Shown piece after piece: positions 18,066 through 26,578 of a stretch of 52,928 bases of DNA. Source of the DNA: Candidatus Aceula lacicola. Its GTDB lineage: Bacteria > Omnitrophota > Gorgyraeia > Zapsychrales > Aceulaceae. The notes below the pieces were generated by a model, which worked only from the letters and a program-made list of their open reading frames with translations, did not search any database and was not told where the DNA came from. Where the stretch lies: the NCBI GenBank assembly GCA_030765785.1, contig JAVCCC010000056.1, forward strand, positions 1 through 52,928, in the 5' to 3' direction. The first letter of the stretch is position 1. Each line of letters opens with the position of its first letter. Made by a program: the position numbers and the translations under genes.

Positions 18066-19625
18066 CTATTTTTTCCTCACAAAAGCAATTGTCCCCATTA
18101 GTATACCGCCAAAACAAAGGTATGTAAAAACATCTCCAAACTTTGTATAAACACTTAAATTCCTTTTCGGGCTATCTTGTACAATAACAAAAGCTCGATC
18201 TGTCAGGTGTCCTTTAAAATAAACTTTCTTTCCTTGTGCGTCAGCTGCTGTGCTAAATATTCTGCCCAAGGCATCAATAAAACAACTCACCCCCACATTT
18301 CCACATCGAACCAAATATCTTCTGTTTTCAATTGAACGAAAAACAGCATTTTGTAGATGCAAAAACGGCTCTTTTGTATCACCAAACCATGCATCGTTAC
18401 TTAAGCTAATCAAGAATCCAGCTCCAGCCTTAACAAAACCGCGGACAACTTCAGGAATAGTATCTTCAAAACAAATCAAAGTTGAAAATCTTTTATCCGC
18501 ACAATCAATCTCTAAAGGCCCAACCGGAAATGTTATATATTTCTTCCCACGAGTAAAATCATCAATCGGTACAATATTGACAAGCCATGGAAAAATGTTA
18601 CGCAAAGGAATATATTCGCCAAAAAGAACTAAACGCAACTTATCGTAAACTTTTTGGACATCACCCCTGGCCGAAAAAAGAAAAGCTGAATTATAATAAC
18701 GATCTTCTCTTTTGTCAACAATTCCGATCAAAAATGGCTTATTAATCTTTTTGACAAAACTTTTAAGCTTATTAAAAAGAACGGGTTTCTCCCAATGATA
18801 CCCAGGAAAAGCTGATTCTGGCCAAATGACAAGGTCAGGCTCATCTTTAACAGCCTGTTCTGTCAGATCAAAATAATCTCTTAAAATAAGAGGCCACGCA
18901 TCCGGGTGCCAATTTTTCTCAAGCGAAACATTTCCTTGCACAACAGCTATTTTCGTTGAACAGCGTTTAGGCAAAGGCTGCTTTATTTTATACAATCCAT
19001 AAAAACAAATTGCTCCAATCAAAACAAAAGTCAAAAGCGAAACAATAACAATTTCTTTGTCTTTCCAAAATTTCCTTTTTGCAATCTGAGCAAAAATGTA
19101 TTCTTTTAAAAGAACATTAACCGCTACAATCAAAAACGAAACACCATATGCTCCTGTAATATCCGCAATCTGAATAAGAATAAGATTTTTATATTGCGTA
19201 TGAGCTAAAAACACCCATCCGAATTCGCCAATCAAATGTCCTCTCACAAATTCAAGCACAACCCACAGGCATGGAATAAGAATAATCTTTAACTTTAACG
19301 ACTGCTTAGAAAAATAGAAATATCCTATCGAAAAAAGAGCAAAATACAAAGCCAAATAGGCAATAGATAATACAGCGCCTAAGGTTGTCACTAAAAAAAG
19401 CCAATGAATCGTGAAACCAAAGAATATGATACCTGTAAAATATCCTATCTTAAAAGATTCTTTCAGACTTTTGCCGTCTAACACCAACATCAGCGGAACA
19501 AGAGCGATCCATACTAAAAATGAAAATTCCATACTTGGAAAAGAAAGTACTAGCAGCAATGCTGATGAAAAATATAAAACCATTTTGTTTATCAAAGAAC
19601 GTTTCAAAAGAAAATTATTTATCAT
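18066..19625 (-). CDS. lnt: apolipoprotein N-acyltransferase
   Basis: 519 aa, the usual length. About six N-terminal transmembrane helices (10-210) are followed by a nitrilase domain (220-490) in the periplasm and a final helix. The catalytic triad is intact: Glu270 in VIWPESAFPG, Lys329 in KVYDKLRLVLFGEYIP, Cys385 in TLICFED. Lnt adds the third acyl chain to lipoproteins and is characteristic of diderms. It lies 15 bp after secA on the same strand. Confidence 0.97.
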   Translation of the reverse strand: MINNFLLKRSLINKMVLYFSSALLLVLSFPSMEFSFLVWIALVPLMLVLDGKSLKESFKIGYFTGIIFFGFTIHWLFLVTTLGAVLSIAYLALYFALFSIGYFYFSKQSLKLKIILIPCLWVVLEFVRGHLIGEFGWVFLAHTQYKNLILIQIADITGAYGVSFLIVAVNVLLKEYIFAQIAKRKFWKDKEIVIVSLLTFVLIGAICFYGLYKIKQPLPKRCSTKIAVVQGNVSLEKNWHPDAWPLILRDYFDLTEQAVKDEPDLVIWPESAFPGYHWEKPVLFNKLKSFVKKINKPFLIGIVDKREDRYYNSAFLFSARGDVQKVYDKLRLVLFGEYIPLRNIFPWLVNIVPIDDFTRGKKYITFPVGPLEIDCADKRFSTLICFEDTIPEVVRGFVKAGAGFLISLSNDAWFGDTKEPFLHLQNAVFRSIENRRYLVRCGNVGVSCFIDALGRIFSTAADAQGKKVYFKGHLTDRAFVIVQDSPKRNLSVYTKFGDVFTYLCFGGILMGTIAFVRKK

Positions 19626-19640
19626 ATTTTACGTTTTAAA

Positions 19641-22607
19641 TTATCGCCCACAACACTTTTTATATTTCTTTCCGCTCCCGCACGGACATGGGTCATTGCG
19701 TCCAACTTTTTCATGAGAGCGTACTTGTGGTTCGCGTGCAGGCTCACTCGAAGATTGATCTGTAGGCTGCTGAGGCATTGGTGCCTGCCTTTTATCCAAA
19801 CTAGAAAATTCTGTATGTACAAACTCTTGTGGTAAAGAATTAAAAACATTCTTAAAATTTGCTTCTTCTTTGGCAGGCTCGACTTTAAAGACAGTCTCAA
19901 CCACATCCTGCATAATCGAATCATACATCATCTCAAACATGCCAAATGCTTCATGCTGATATTCTACCAAAGGATCTTTGTGAGCAAAGGCGCGCAGCCC
20001 TATGCCCTCCTTAAGTTGATCCATGGCATATAAATGATCTTTCCACTTGCTGTCAATCGTCTGAAGCAAAATAATGCGCTCGAGCCGTCGCATTTGATCA
20101 ATGCCGATATCTTTTTCTTTTTGCTCGTACATAGCATATAATTTCTCAGAAATCAGCTCTTCAATTTGCTCTTGTGTCATTTCAACTAAATCTTTTTGAA
20201 TCGGCTGAATATCTAATCTAAATGTTGCTTTCAACGCAACAACCAGCCCTTCAATGTCCCACTGAACTTCTTCACCTGAAAATAAATACTGAGGAACCAT
20301 CACACGAATTGCATTATGGATACCGTCGAGTACGCGCTCTTTTATATTTTCACCTTCAAGGATAGAGCGTCGAAGCTCATAAACCACTTCTCTCTGGCGG
20401 TTCATAACATTATCATATTCCAAAAGTTGTTTTCGAATTTCAAAATTATGCGTCTCAACACGTTTTTGAGCAATTTCAATTGCCCGACTTACCAAAGGAT
20501 GTTCAATCGCCTGTCCTTCTTCCATGCCAAGAGTATTCATCATGTTCATAATGCGATCTGAGCCAAACAAACGCATCAGATTATCTTCCAAGGAAACAAA
20601 AAATCGAGAAGACCCTGGATCTCCTTGTCGTCCGCTACGACCACGAAGCTGATTATCAATACGTCGAGACTCATGGCGCCCTGTTCCTAAAACATGCAAT
20701 CCTCCTAACTCAATCACCTGGCTATGCTCTTTTTCAACTTCTTTCGTAAATTGCGATAAAAATTTCTGATACAATTCTTCTAGCGGTGGAGCACCATCTT
20801 GATCATCCTTGGCATGACTTTCTAACAAACTTTTTGCTAAGTGTTCGGCATTGCCCCCTAAAACAATATCTGTTCCGCGTCCTGCCATATTTGTAGCAAT
20901 CGTCACAGCCTTATAGCGACCTGCTTGCGCAACAATATGTGCCTCTAAGTCATGATACTTGGCATTTAAAACTTGATGCTCAATGCCGCGCTGCTTTAAC
21001 ATCGACGATAAAAGTTCTGATTTCTCGATCGAAATGGTTCCCACCAAAACGGGACGACCTTTAGCAGAAAGTTCTGCAATTTCATCAACAACAGCATTAA
21101 ACTTTTCTTGTTCCGTCTTATAGATGCAATCTGGATAATTTTTCCTCTGTAAAATACGATTCGTCGGCAAGACGATACAATCGACCTTATAAATTTGCTT
21201 AAATTCACTCGCTTCTGTATAGGCGGTACCTGTCATACCGGAAAGCTTTTCATACATACGAAAATAATTCTGAAACGTTACCGTTGCAAGTGTTTGATTC
21301 TCTCGCTCAATTTTTATGCCTTCTTTGGCTTCGACAGCTTGATGAAGCCCATCAGACCAACGTCGACCCGGCATCATGCGTCCAGTAAATTCATCAACAA
21401 TAATAACTTGACCATCTCGAATAACATAATCCACATCCAGCTTAAAAAATTCTCTGGCCTTGATGGCCTGTAGAATATGATGACGGTATTCAATCGTTTC
21501 CATATCATGAAGATTATCAACGCCAAACATTTGCGCTACTTTTTTCTCCCCCTCTTCCGTCATTGAAATGGAACGCGCTTTTTCATCTGCACCATAATCA
21601 AGTCCAACTGTCAAATCTTCACCTTTATGTTTTGCATCAATCTCTTCTTTTTCAGTAATGCGTCGCCCTTTGAGCTGCAGCACAATCTGATTAGCTCGAT
21701 AATATTTATCCGTCGATTCTTCTGCAGGTCCAGAAATAATCAAAGGCGTTCTCGCCTCATCAATCAAGATACTGTCAACCTCATCAGCCACAGCAAAATA
21801 ATGGGAGCGTTGCACCATCTCTTCTTTAAAACTCACCATATTATCGCGCAAATAATCAAACCCGAATTCATTATTCGTTCCATATGTAATATCGCAACCA
21901 TATTCTTTTTTTCGTTCAGACGGAATGTTATCGTGCTGAATAACACCGACCGTTAATCCTAAAAATTCATAAACAGGACCCATCCAGGCTCTGTCGCGTC
22001 TGGCTAAATAATCATTAACCGTAATGACATGCGTGCCCTTGCCCGAAAGAGCATTTAAATATGCTGGAGCTGTCGCCACAAGAGTTTTTCCTTCACCCGT
22101 TGCCATCTCAACGATATTGCCTTTATGCAAAATCATGCCTCCAGCGAGCTGGACGTCGAAATGTCTCATCTTTAGAGTTCGCCATGCTGCTTCTCTTACA
22201 ACAGCAAACGCCTCAGGCAAAATCAAATCTAAAATCTCTTCTCTTTTTTCAATAAGCTGTTGCTTCGCTTTATCCGTATCATTCAAAAGACTATCACGAC
22301 GTTCATGATCCGCTTCTTGTCGATACTGTTTTTCAATATCTATAAATTGCTGCTCATAAGAACGCGTTCCTTCTTGAATCTTAAAACGAAACTCTTGCGT
22401 TTTAGCGCGCAACTCACCGTCTGTCTTTGCCTTTATTTCTGATTCAAGACTATTAACCTTCGAGACAATCGACGCCATCTTCTTAATAACTCCCACAGAC
22501 GGCAGAGGCAAGTCTACCGGAAGATGAATATTAACTTTCGGCTCTAGTCGATCAATAGACTTTTGTGCATTTCGAATAACACTTTTTCGAATTAAGAAAT
22601 CAAACAT
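19641..22607 (-). CDS. secA: preprotein translocase ATPase SecA
   Basis: 988 aa. The Walker A motif (ATGEGKT, about 169-175) and the DEVDSILIDEARTPLIISG block form NBD1. Lys- and Arg-rich helicase motifs follow (ATNMAGRGTDIVLGG, QLRGRSGRQGDPGSS), then the helical scaffold and wing domain. The C-terminus carries the zinc-binding SEC-C tail with DPCPCGSGKKYKKCCG, which binds SecB or ribosomes. It drives Sec-dependent export at the inner membrane. It starts at ATG 22607 with a TTGGAG ribosome-binding site and lies about 90 bp after prfB. Confidence 0.98.
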   Translation of the reverse strand: MFDFLIRKSVIRNAQKSIDRLEPKVNIHLPVDLPLPSVGVIKKMASIVSKVNSLESEIKAKTDGELRAKTQEFRFKIQEGTRSYEQQFIDIEKQYRQEADHERRDSLLNDTDKAKQQLIEKREEILDLILPEAFAVVREAAWRTLKMRHFDVQLAGGMILHKGNIVEMATGEGKTLVATAPAYLNALSGKGTHVITVNDYLARRDRAWMGPVYEFLGLTVGVIQHDNIPSERKKEYGCDITYGTNNEFGFDYLRDNMVSFKEEMVQRSHYFAVADEVDSILIDEARTPLIISGPAEESTDKYYRANQIVLQLKGRRITEKEEIDAKHKGEDLTVGLDYGADEKARSISMTEEGEKKVAQMFGVDNLHDMETIEYRHHILQAIKAREFFKLDVDYVIRDGQVIIVDEFTGRMMPGRRWSDGLHQAVEAKEGIKIERENQTLATVTFQNYFRMYEKLSGMTGTAYTEASEFKQIYKVDCIVLPTNRILQRKNYPDCIYKTEQEKFNAVVDEIAELSAKGRPVLVGTISIEKSELLSSMLKQRGIEHQVLNAKYHDLEAHIVAQAGRYKAVTIATNMAGRGTDIVLGGNAEHLAKSLLESHAKDDQDGAPPLEELYQKFLSQFTKEVEKEHSQVIELGGLHVLGTGRHESRRIDNQLRGRSGRQGDPGSSRFFVSLEDNLMRLFGSDRIMNMMNTLGMEEGQAIEHPLVSRAIEIAQKRVETHNFEIRKQLLEYDNVMNRQREVVYELRRSILEGENIKERVLDGIHNAIRVMVPQYLFSGEEVQWDIEGLVVALKATFRLDIQPIQKDLVEMTQEQIEELISEKLYAMYEQKEKDIGIDQMRRLERIILLQTIDSKWKDHLYAMDQLKEGIGLRAFAHKDPLVEYQHEAFGMFEMMYDSIMQDVVETVFKVEPAKEEANFKNVFNSLPQEFVHTEFSSLDKRQAPMPQQPTDQSSSEPAREPQVRSHEKVGRNDPCPCGSGKKYKKCCGR

Positions 22608-22666
22608 ACATAAACTCCAATTTTACGGAACGTCAATGACGTAAATTTTCTGAATGAATTTATTCC

Positions 22667-22687
22667 ATTTTTCGCAAAACGAAAAAT
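22667..22687 (-). terminator. weak hairpin between prfB and secA
   Basis: An inverted repeat ATTTTTCG / CGAAAAAT with a 5-nt loop, 10 bp after the prfB stop. The stem is A/T-rich and no long T run follows, so termination would be weak. Confidence 0.35.
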
Positions 22688-22697
22688 CGGAACTACC

Positions 22698-23786
22698 TCA
22701 TTTCCCTTTTTTTAAATAAGCCTCTATAAACATATCTAAATCGCCATCCATAATTTTCTGAACATTTCCACTCTCACAATTTGTGCGATGATCTTTGACC
22801 ATGCAATACGGCTGAAAAACATATGAGCGAATCTGGCTACCCCATTCAATTTTTTGTTTTTCACCATACTCAGAAGCCATTTTTTTATCCTGCTCTTTTC
22901 TTCTTCGCTCATATAATCTAGCTTTTAAAACACGCATAGCTGATTCTTTATTTTGCAACTGCGAACGTTCATTTTGACACTGCACCACAACACCTGTCGG
23001 AATATGAGTTAAGCGCACAGCTGAGTCTGTGGTATTAACGCTTTGTCCCCCTGGACCAGAGGAGCGAAAAATATCAATACGCAAATCATCAGAATTCACT
23101 TCAATCTCGACATCTCCTTCTATTTCCGGAATCACATCAATAGAAACAAAAGATGTATGACGTCTCTTATTGGAATCAAAAGGTGAAATGCGCACTAATC
23201 GATGCACGCCTTTTTCTGCCTTTAAAAATCCATACGCCATTACCCCGCTAATACGCAGTGTCGCACTCTTAATGCCTGCCTCTTCTCCAGCTAAAATATC
23301 CAAAACTTCAACTTTATATTTCTTGCTATCAGCCCACCGCGTATACATGCGTAAAAGCATGTTGGCCCAATCGCAAGATTCCGTTCCGCCTGCACCAGCA
23401 TTAATGCTTAAAAGTGCATTGTTTTGATCAAATTCGCCACCTAAAATCGTTTGAATCTCGACTTGATTAATGCTTACAGAAAGCTGATCTAAATCAGATT
23501 GAATTTGATCAACAAGAGAAGCGTCTTCTTCTGCAAACTCGCTAAACTCGCCAAGATCCGAAAGCCGCTTTACAGAATCCTCAAAAGGCTCCACAACAGA
23601 TTTTAAAGCCTTTAAATCCCGCATAATTTTATTTGAACTCTTGTTGTCATCCCAAAAATTTGGCTGAGACATCTGATCTTGAATAGATACAATTTGCTCG
23701 TTCTTCCCTGGAAGATCTAAAAGCCCTTTTAGGCTCTCTAGCTTTTTTCCGAGCTCTTTAATTCTTTTTTTAATTTCGTCTAACAT
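22698..23786 (-). CDS. prfB: peptide chain release factor 2
   Basis: 362 aa RF2. The stop-codon recognition tripeptide SPF is present in VRISPFDSNKRRHTSF, which specifies UGA/UAA, and the GGQ peptidyl-hydrolysis motif occurs in GPGGQSVN. The reading frame is continuous from the ATG through the DLPGK segment, so the programmed +1 frameshift that controls RF2 in many bacteria is absent. It lies between pilT upstream and secA downstream on the same strand, with its own extended -10 promoter (23832-23859). Confidence 0.97.
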   Translation of the reverse strand: MLDEIKKRIKELGKKLESLKGLLDLPGKNEQIVSIQDQMSQPNFWDDNKSSNKIMRDLKALKSVVEPFEDSVKRLSDLGEFSEFAEEDASLVDQIQSDLDQLSVSINQVEIQTILGGEFDQNNALLSINAGAGGTESCDWANMLLRMYTRWADSKKYKVEVLDILAGEEAGIKSATLRISGVMAYGFLKAEKGVHRLVRISPFDSNKRRHTSFVSIDVIPEIEGDVEIEVNSDDLRIDIFRSSGPGGQSVNTTDSAVRLTHIPTGVVVQCQNERSQLQNKESAMRVLKARLYERRRKEQDKKMASEYGEKQKIEWGSQIRSYVFQPYCMVKDHRTNCESGNVQKIMDGDLDMFIEAYLKKGK

Positions 23787-23831
23787 ATATATTTATAATA
23801 ATATTAGTATAAAATGTCACAATTGAACTGT

Positions 23832-23859
23832 ATTATATCACATCTTTTTTGGAATACAA
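23832..23859 (-). promoter_or_regulatory. extended -10 promoter of prfB
   Basis: On the minus strand TATAAT (23832-23837) is preceded by TGA. A TTGTAT -35 (23854-23859) lies 16 bp upstream. Transcription would start about 40 nt before the prfB ATG. Confidence 0.5.
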
Positions 23860-23907
23860 TTTCGAATTTGGAGGCTAAAAAATGACAAAAAAGGCAGATT
23901 TATTAAA

Positions 23908-24981
23908 CTAAAGTCGTTTCATTCCGCTTAACTCGAGATCAAATTCATCTCTACTATCAGAGGCATCTCTCGCGTCTTCCTCTGAAACTAATCCTTCGCG
24001 AACAAGCTTCGCTAAAGTCTGCTTAAAAGCTTTCATGCCAAAAAGTTTTCCATCATTAATAAACGATTGAATCTCCCTGACCTTTTGTTCCCGAATAAGA
24101 CGTGCCACAGTAGGCGTTGTGATCATCGATTCATAAGCAGGAAGACGTCCTTCTCCATCTTTGCGCGATAAAAGTCGAAGCGACAAAACACCTTTTAAGA
24201 GCATAGAAAGCTGAAGGCTCATCTCGGAATGAAGATGCGGCGGAAAAAAATTTATAATACGTTCTAATGTTTGTACTGCATTATTAGTATGAAATGTCGC
24301 TAAAACAAGGGCTCCCAGCTCAGCCGCTGAAAGTGCTGCGCGCATAGTTTCTTCATCTCGAATGGTTCCCACAAAAATAACATCAGGACTTTGTTGTGTG
24401 ACATGCCGCAAGGCCATGGGATACGAATAAAAATCAATACCAAGCTCTCTTTGATTAATCAAACTTTTTTTATCTTTAAACAAAAACTCAATGGGATCCT
24501 CTAGCGTTACGATGTGTTTTTCTTGATGCGCATTGATATAATCAATCATGCTTGCAATCGTCGTAGTTTTGCCAACGCCTGCCGGTCCACAGGCAAGAAT
24601 GAGTCCTCTTGTTTCTTTAGCAAATATTTCACAAAGTTCTTTCGGCAAATTTAAATCTTCAAAACTTTTAGTTTGATTCTTTATATAACGCGCGACCAAA
24701 GCTGGAACTGTTCTCTGATAAAATATGTTAATACGAAAACGACCACAATCAGGATCGTTATAAATAAAATCAACATCCTTGTTTTGTTCTAAAATATCTC
24801 TTTTTCTTTTATCATTAAAAATGACAGCCAACAGCTCGCTCATATCTGCTTCAGAAACAGACTCGTCATCTAAATGCTGAACCTTGCCGTTAATACGCGC
24901 TCTAGGCAAAGCATGAGAACGCAAGAATAAATCCGACGCCTCTTTTTCAACCATAAGTTTAAAAAATCTTAATAATTTCAT
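23908..24981 (-). CDS. pilT: type IV pilus retraction ATPase (PilT/PilU family)
   Basis: 357 aa hexameric secretion ATPase. The N-terminal PAS-like half ends near residue 110. Walker A is GPAGVGKT (132-139), the Asp box is EDPIEFLF, and Walker B and the His box appear as VIFVGTIRDEETMRAALSAA and ALVLATFHTNNA. A VARLIREQK segment corresponds to the AIRNLIRE motif of PilT that is needed for retraction. No other pilus gene is in the window. PilU rather than PilT is possible, since the C-terminal motif is divergent. Confidence 0.92.
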   Translation of the reverse strand: MKLLRFFKLMVEKEASDLFLRSHALPRARINGKVQHLDDESVSEADMSELLAVIFNDKRKRDILEQNKDVDFIYNDPDCGRFRINIFYQRTVPALVARYIKNQTKSFEDLNLPKELCEIFAKETRGLILACGPAGVGKTTTIASMIDYINAHQEKHIVTLEDPIEFLFKDKKSLINQRELGIDFYSYPMALRHVTQQSPDVIFVGTIRDEETMRAALSAAELGALVLATFHTNNAVQTLERIINFFPPHLHSEMSLQLSMLLKGVLSLRLLSRKDGEGRLPAYESMITTPTVARLIREQKVREIQSFINDGKLFGMKAFKQTLAKLVREGLVSEEDARDASDSRDEFDLELSGMKRL

Positions 24982-25050
24982 AATGTTTCCTCAGTTTTTC
25001 GTTTAATATTTAATATAAGTATTGTATCTTAAAATATTTATTACCAAAAT

Positions 25051-25338
25051 CTATTTTTTACAAAAATGATTTAAAGATTCCTTCTCCATGTTTAGCAGAA
25101 ATTTCTTTAATCTGGATCCTCCAGCATATCCACCTAAAGATCCATCTGCGCAAACAACGCGATGACATGGAATTGTTGGGGCATACGGATTTTTATTTAA
25201 TGCCTGACCGACAGCGCGGGCCGCTTTTGGCTTTCCAATCTTGCCTGCCACCCATTGATACGACCGAGTCTCTCCGAACGGAATCTTTTGAATCGCGGTC
25301 AGAACACTCCATTGAAAATCAGTTAAATTATTTTGCAT
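25051..25338 (-). CDS. ogt: methylated-DNA-protein-cysteine methyltransferase (Ogt/MGMT domain)
   Basis: 95 aa when started at ATG 25338, which has an AGGTG ribosome-binding site; a longer reading only extends into uvrC. It is the catalytic DNA-binding domain alone. The acceptor cysteine is in IPCHRVV, preceded by the RAVGQALNKNP arginine-finger region, and followed by LGGYAGGSRLKKFLL. Direct reversal of O6-alkylguanine is the family function; short members (ATL-like) lack the Cys, which is present here. Its start overlaps the end of uvrC by 11 bp, coupling two alkyl/bulky lesion repair genes. Confidence 0.9.
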   Translation of the reverse strand: MQNNLTDFQWSVLTAIQKIPFGETRSYQWVAGKIGKPKAARAVGQALNKNPYAPTIPCHRVVCADGSLGGYAGGSRLKKFLLNMEKESLNHFCKK

Positions 25339-26578
25339 CAAACACCTTTCTGGATCGCAACAATCGATGATAGTTAATCGCAAAACGATGCGCCTCATCT
25401 CGAATACGCTGAATTAATTTTAACCCCAAGGCATCCTTGGAAAGAATCACAGGATTTCTTTTGTATGGCATAAAAATTTCTTCATTTCTTTTTGCAATAG
25501 ACACAACAGGAATGCCCAAATCCATTCCTTCTAGCTTCTTCTTAGCCGCAGATAATTGACCTTTCCCTCCATCAACCAAAATCAAATCTGGAAAAAGTGC
25601 ACCTTCTTTTTTTAAACGCTGATATCGCCTCTGAACAACTTCGCCAATCATCTTAAAGTCATCAATGCCTTGCGTCTCACGAATACGAAAACGTCTATAA
25701 TTCTTTTTATCTGGCATTCCGTTTAAAAAAGATACCATTGACCCAACAGACTGCTGTCCCATGGTATTAGATATATCAAAGGCTTCAATACGCTCTGGCC
25801 GTCGTGGAAGCTTCAAGACACGCTGCAACTGCTCGGCCTCCTTAAAACAATTAACGTCCTTTGTTCCAGAATAAAGAGCTCCAATAGCTCTTATTTGATC
25901 ACGAATTTTTCCTGCTTTCTCAAACTCTTTTTTCTTAGATGCCCTCTCCATCTCTTCTCGAAGAAAACGATATAGGCTTTCTTTTTTTCCTTCTAAAACA
26001 AGCGACACATTTCGAATAATCTTTCGATATTCTTTTTTTGTAATATTCTTAATACACGGCGCATCACACAAACCAATATGATAATCTAAACAAGCTTTTT
26101 TAGGAAAACTCATACACGTGCGAAAATGAAAAATTCTACGAATCACCCCAAGAGCCTCTCGAATCAACTTCGCATTAACATATGGACCGAACATCCTTGC
26201 TGTCTTTGCCCCGCCTTTCTTGGAGCGAGGACGCACAATCGAAACTCTCGAAAAATCTTCTTCCGTCATTTGAATAAGCGGATAGCTTTTGTCGTCTTTT
26301 AAATCAACGTTATATTTTGGCTTATATTTTTTGATGAGACTCGCTTCCAAAATCAATGCTTCAGCCTCACTCGACGTTACAATATAATCAATGTCCTTAA
26401 TTTCTAAAACAAGCGATGCTGTCTTTGGAGAACTTTGAGATGCTTTTCGAAAATACGACTGTACGCGTTTACGTAAACAAACCGCTTTTCCGACATAAAT
26501 AATTTTTCCTCTCTTCGATTTCATTAAATACACACCGCTCGAAAGAGGAATTTGTTCTATCTTCTTTTTGATATCCAT
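25328..26578 (-). CDS. uvrC: compact UvrC-type excinuclease subunit lacking the C-terminal HhH domain
   Basis: 416 aa from ATG 26578 (a GTG 42 bp upstream is the alternative). The order is GIY-YIG nuclease (about 10-90, SSGVYLMK and IIYVGKAVCLRKRV), cysteine-rich segment, UVR motif (about 195-230), then the RNase H-like endonuclease domain (IEAFDISNTMGQ, DLILVDGGKGQL). Typical UvrC is about 600 aa. This one lacks roughly 100 residues between the UVR motif and the RNase H domain and ends right after AHRFAINYHR, without the usual (HhH)2 tail. Downstream sequence in any frame is ogt, so no tail was lost by a nearby frameshift. Incision in nucleotide excision repair remains the likely role. Confidence 0.88.
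   Translation of the reverse strand: MDIKKKIEQIPLSSGVYLMKSKRGKIIYVGKAVCLRKRVQSYFRKASQSSPKTASLVLEIKDIDYIVTSSEAEALILEASLIKKYKPKYNVDLKDDKSYPLIQMTEEDFSRVSIVRPRSKKGGAKTARMFGPYVNAKLIREALGVIRRIFHFRTCMSFPKKACLDYHIGLCDAPCIKNITKKEYRKIIRNVSLVLEGKKESLYRFLREEMERASKKKEFEKAGKIRDQIRAIGALYSGTKDVNCFKEAEQLQRVLKLPRRPERIEAFDISNTMGQQSVGSMVSFLNGMPDKKNYRRFRIRETQGIDDFKMIGEVVQRRYQRLKKEGALFPDLILVDGGKGQLSAAKKKLEGMDLGIPVVSIAKRNEEIFMPYKRNPVILSKDALGLKLIQRIRDEAHRFAINYHRLLRSRKVFDAK

Noticed and set aside
18250-18648. 132-aa plus-strand ORF
   Set aside because: Antisense of the lnt catalytic domain.
25328-25400. Frameshifted HhH tail of uvrC
   Set aside because: All frames past the stop were considered; the sequence is the ogt N-terminus, so the domain is genuinely absent here.
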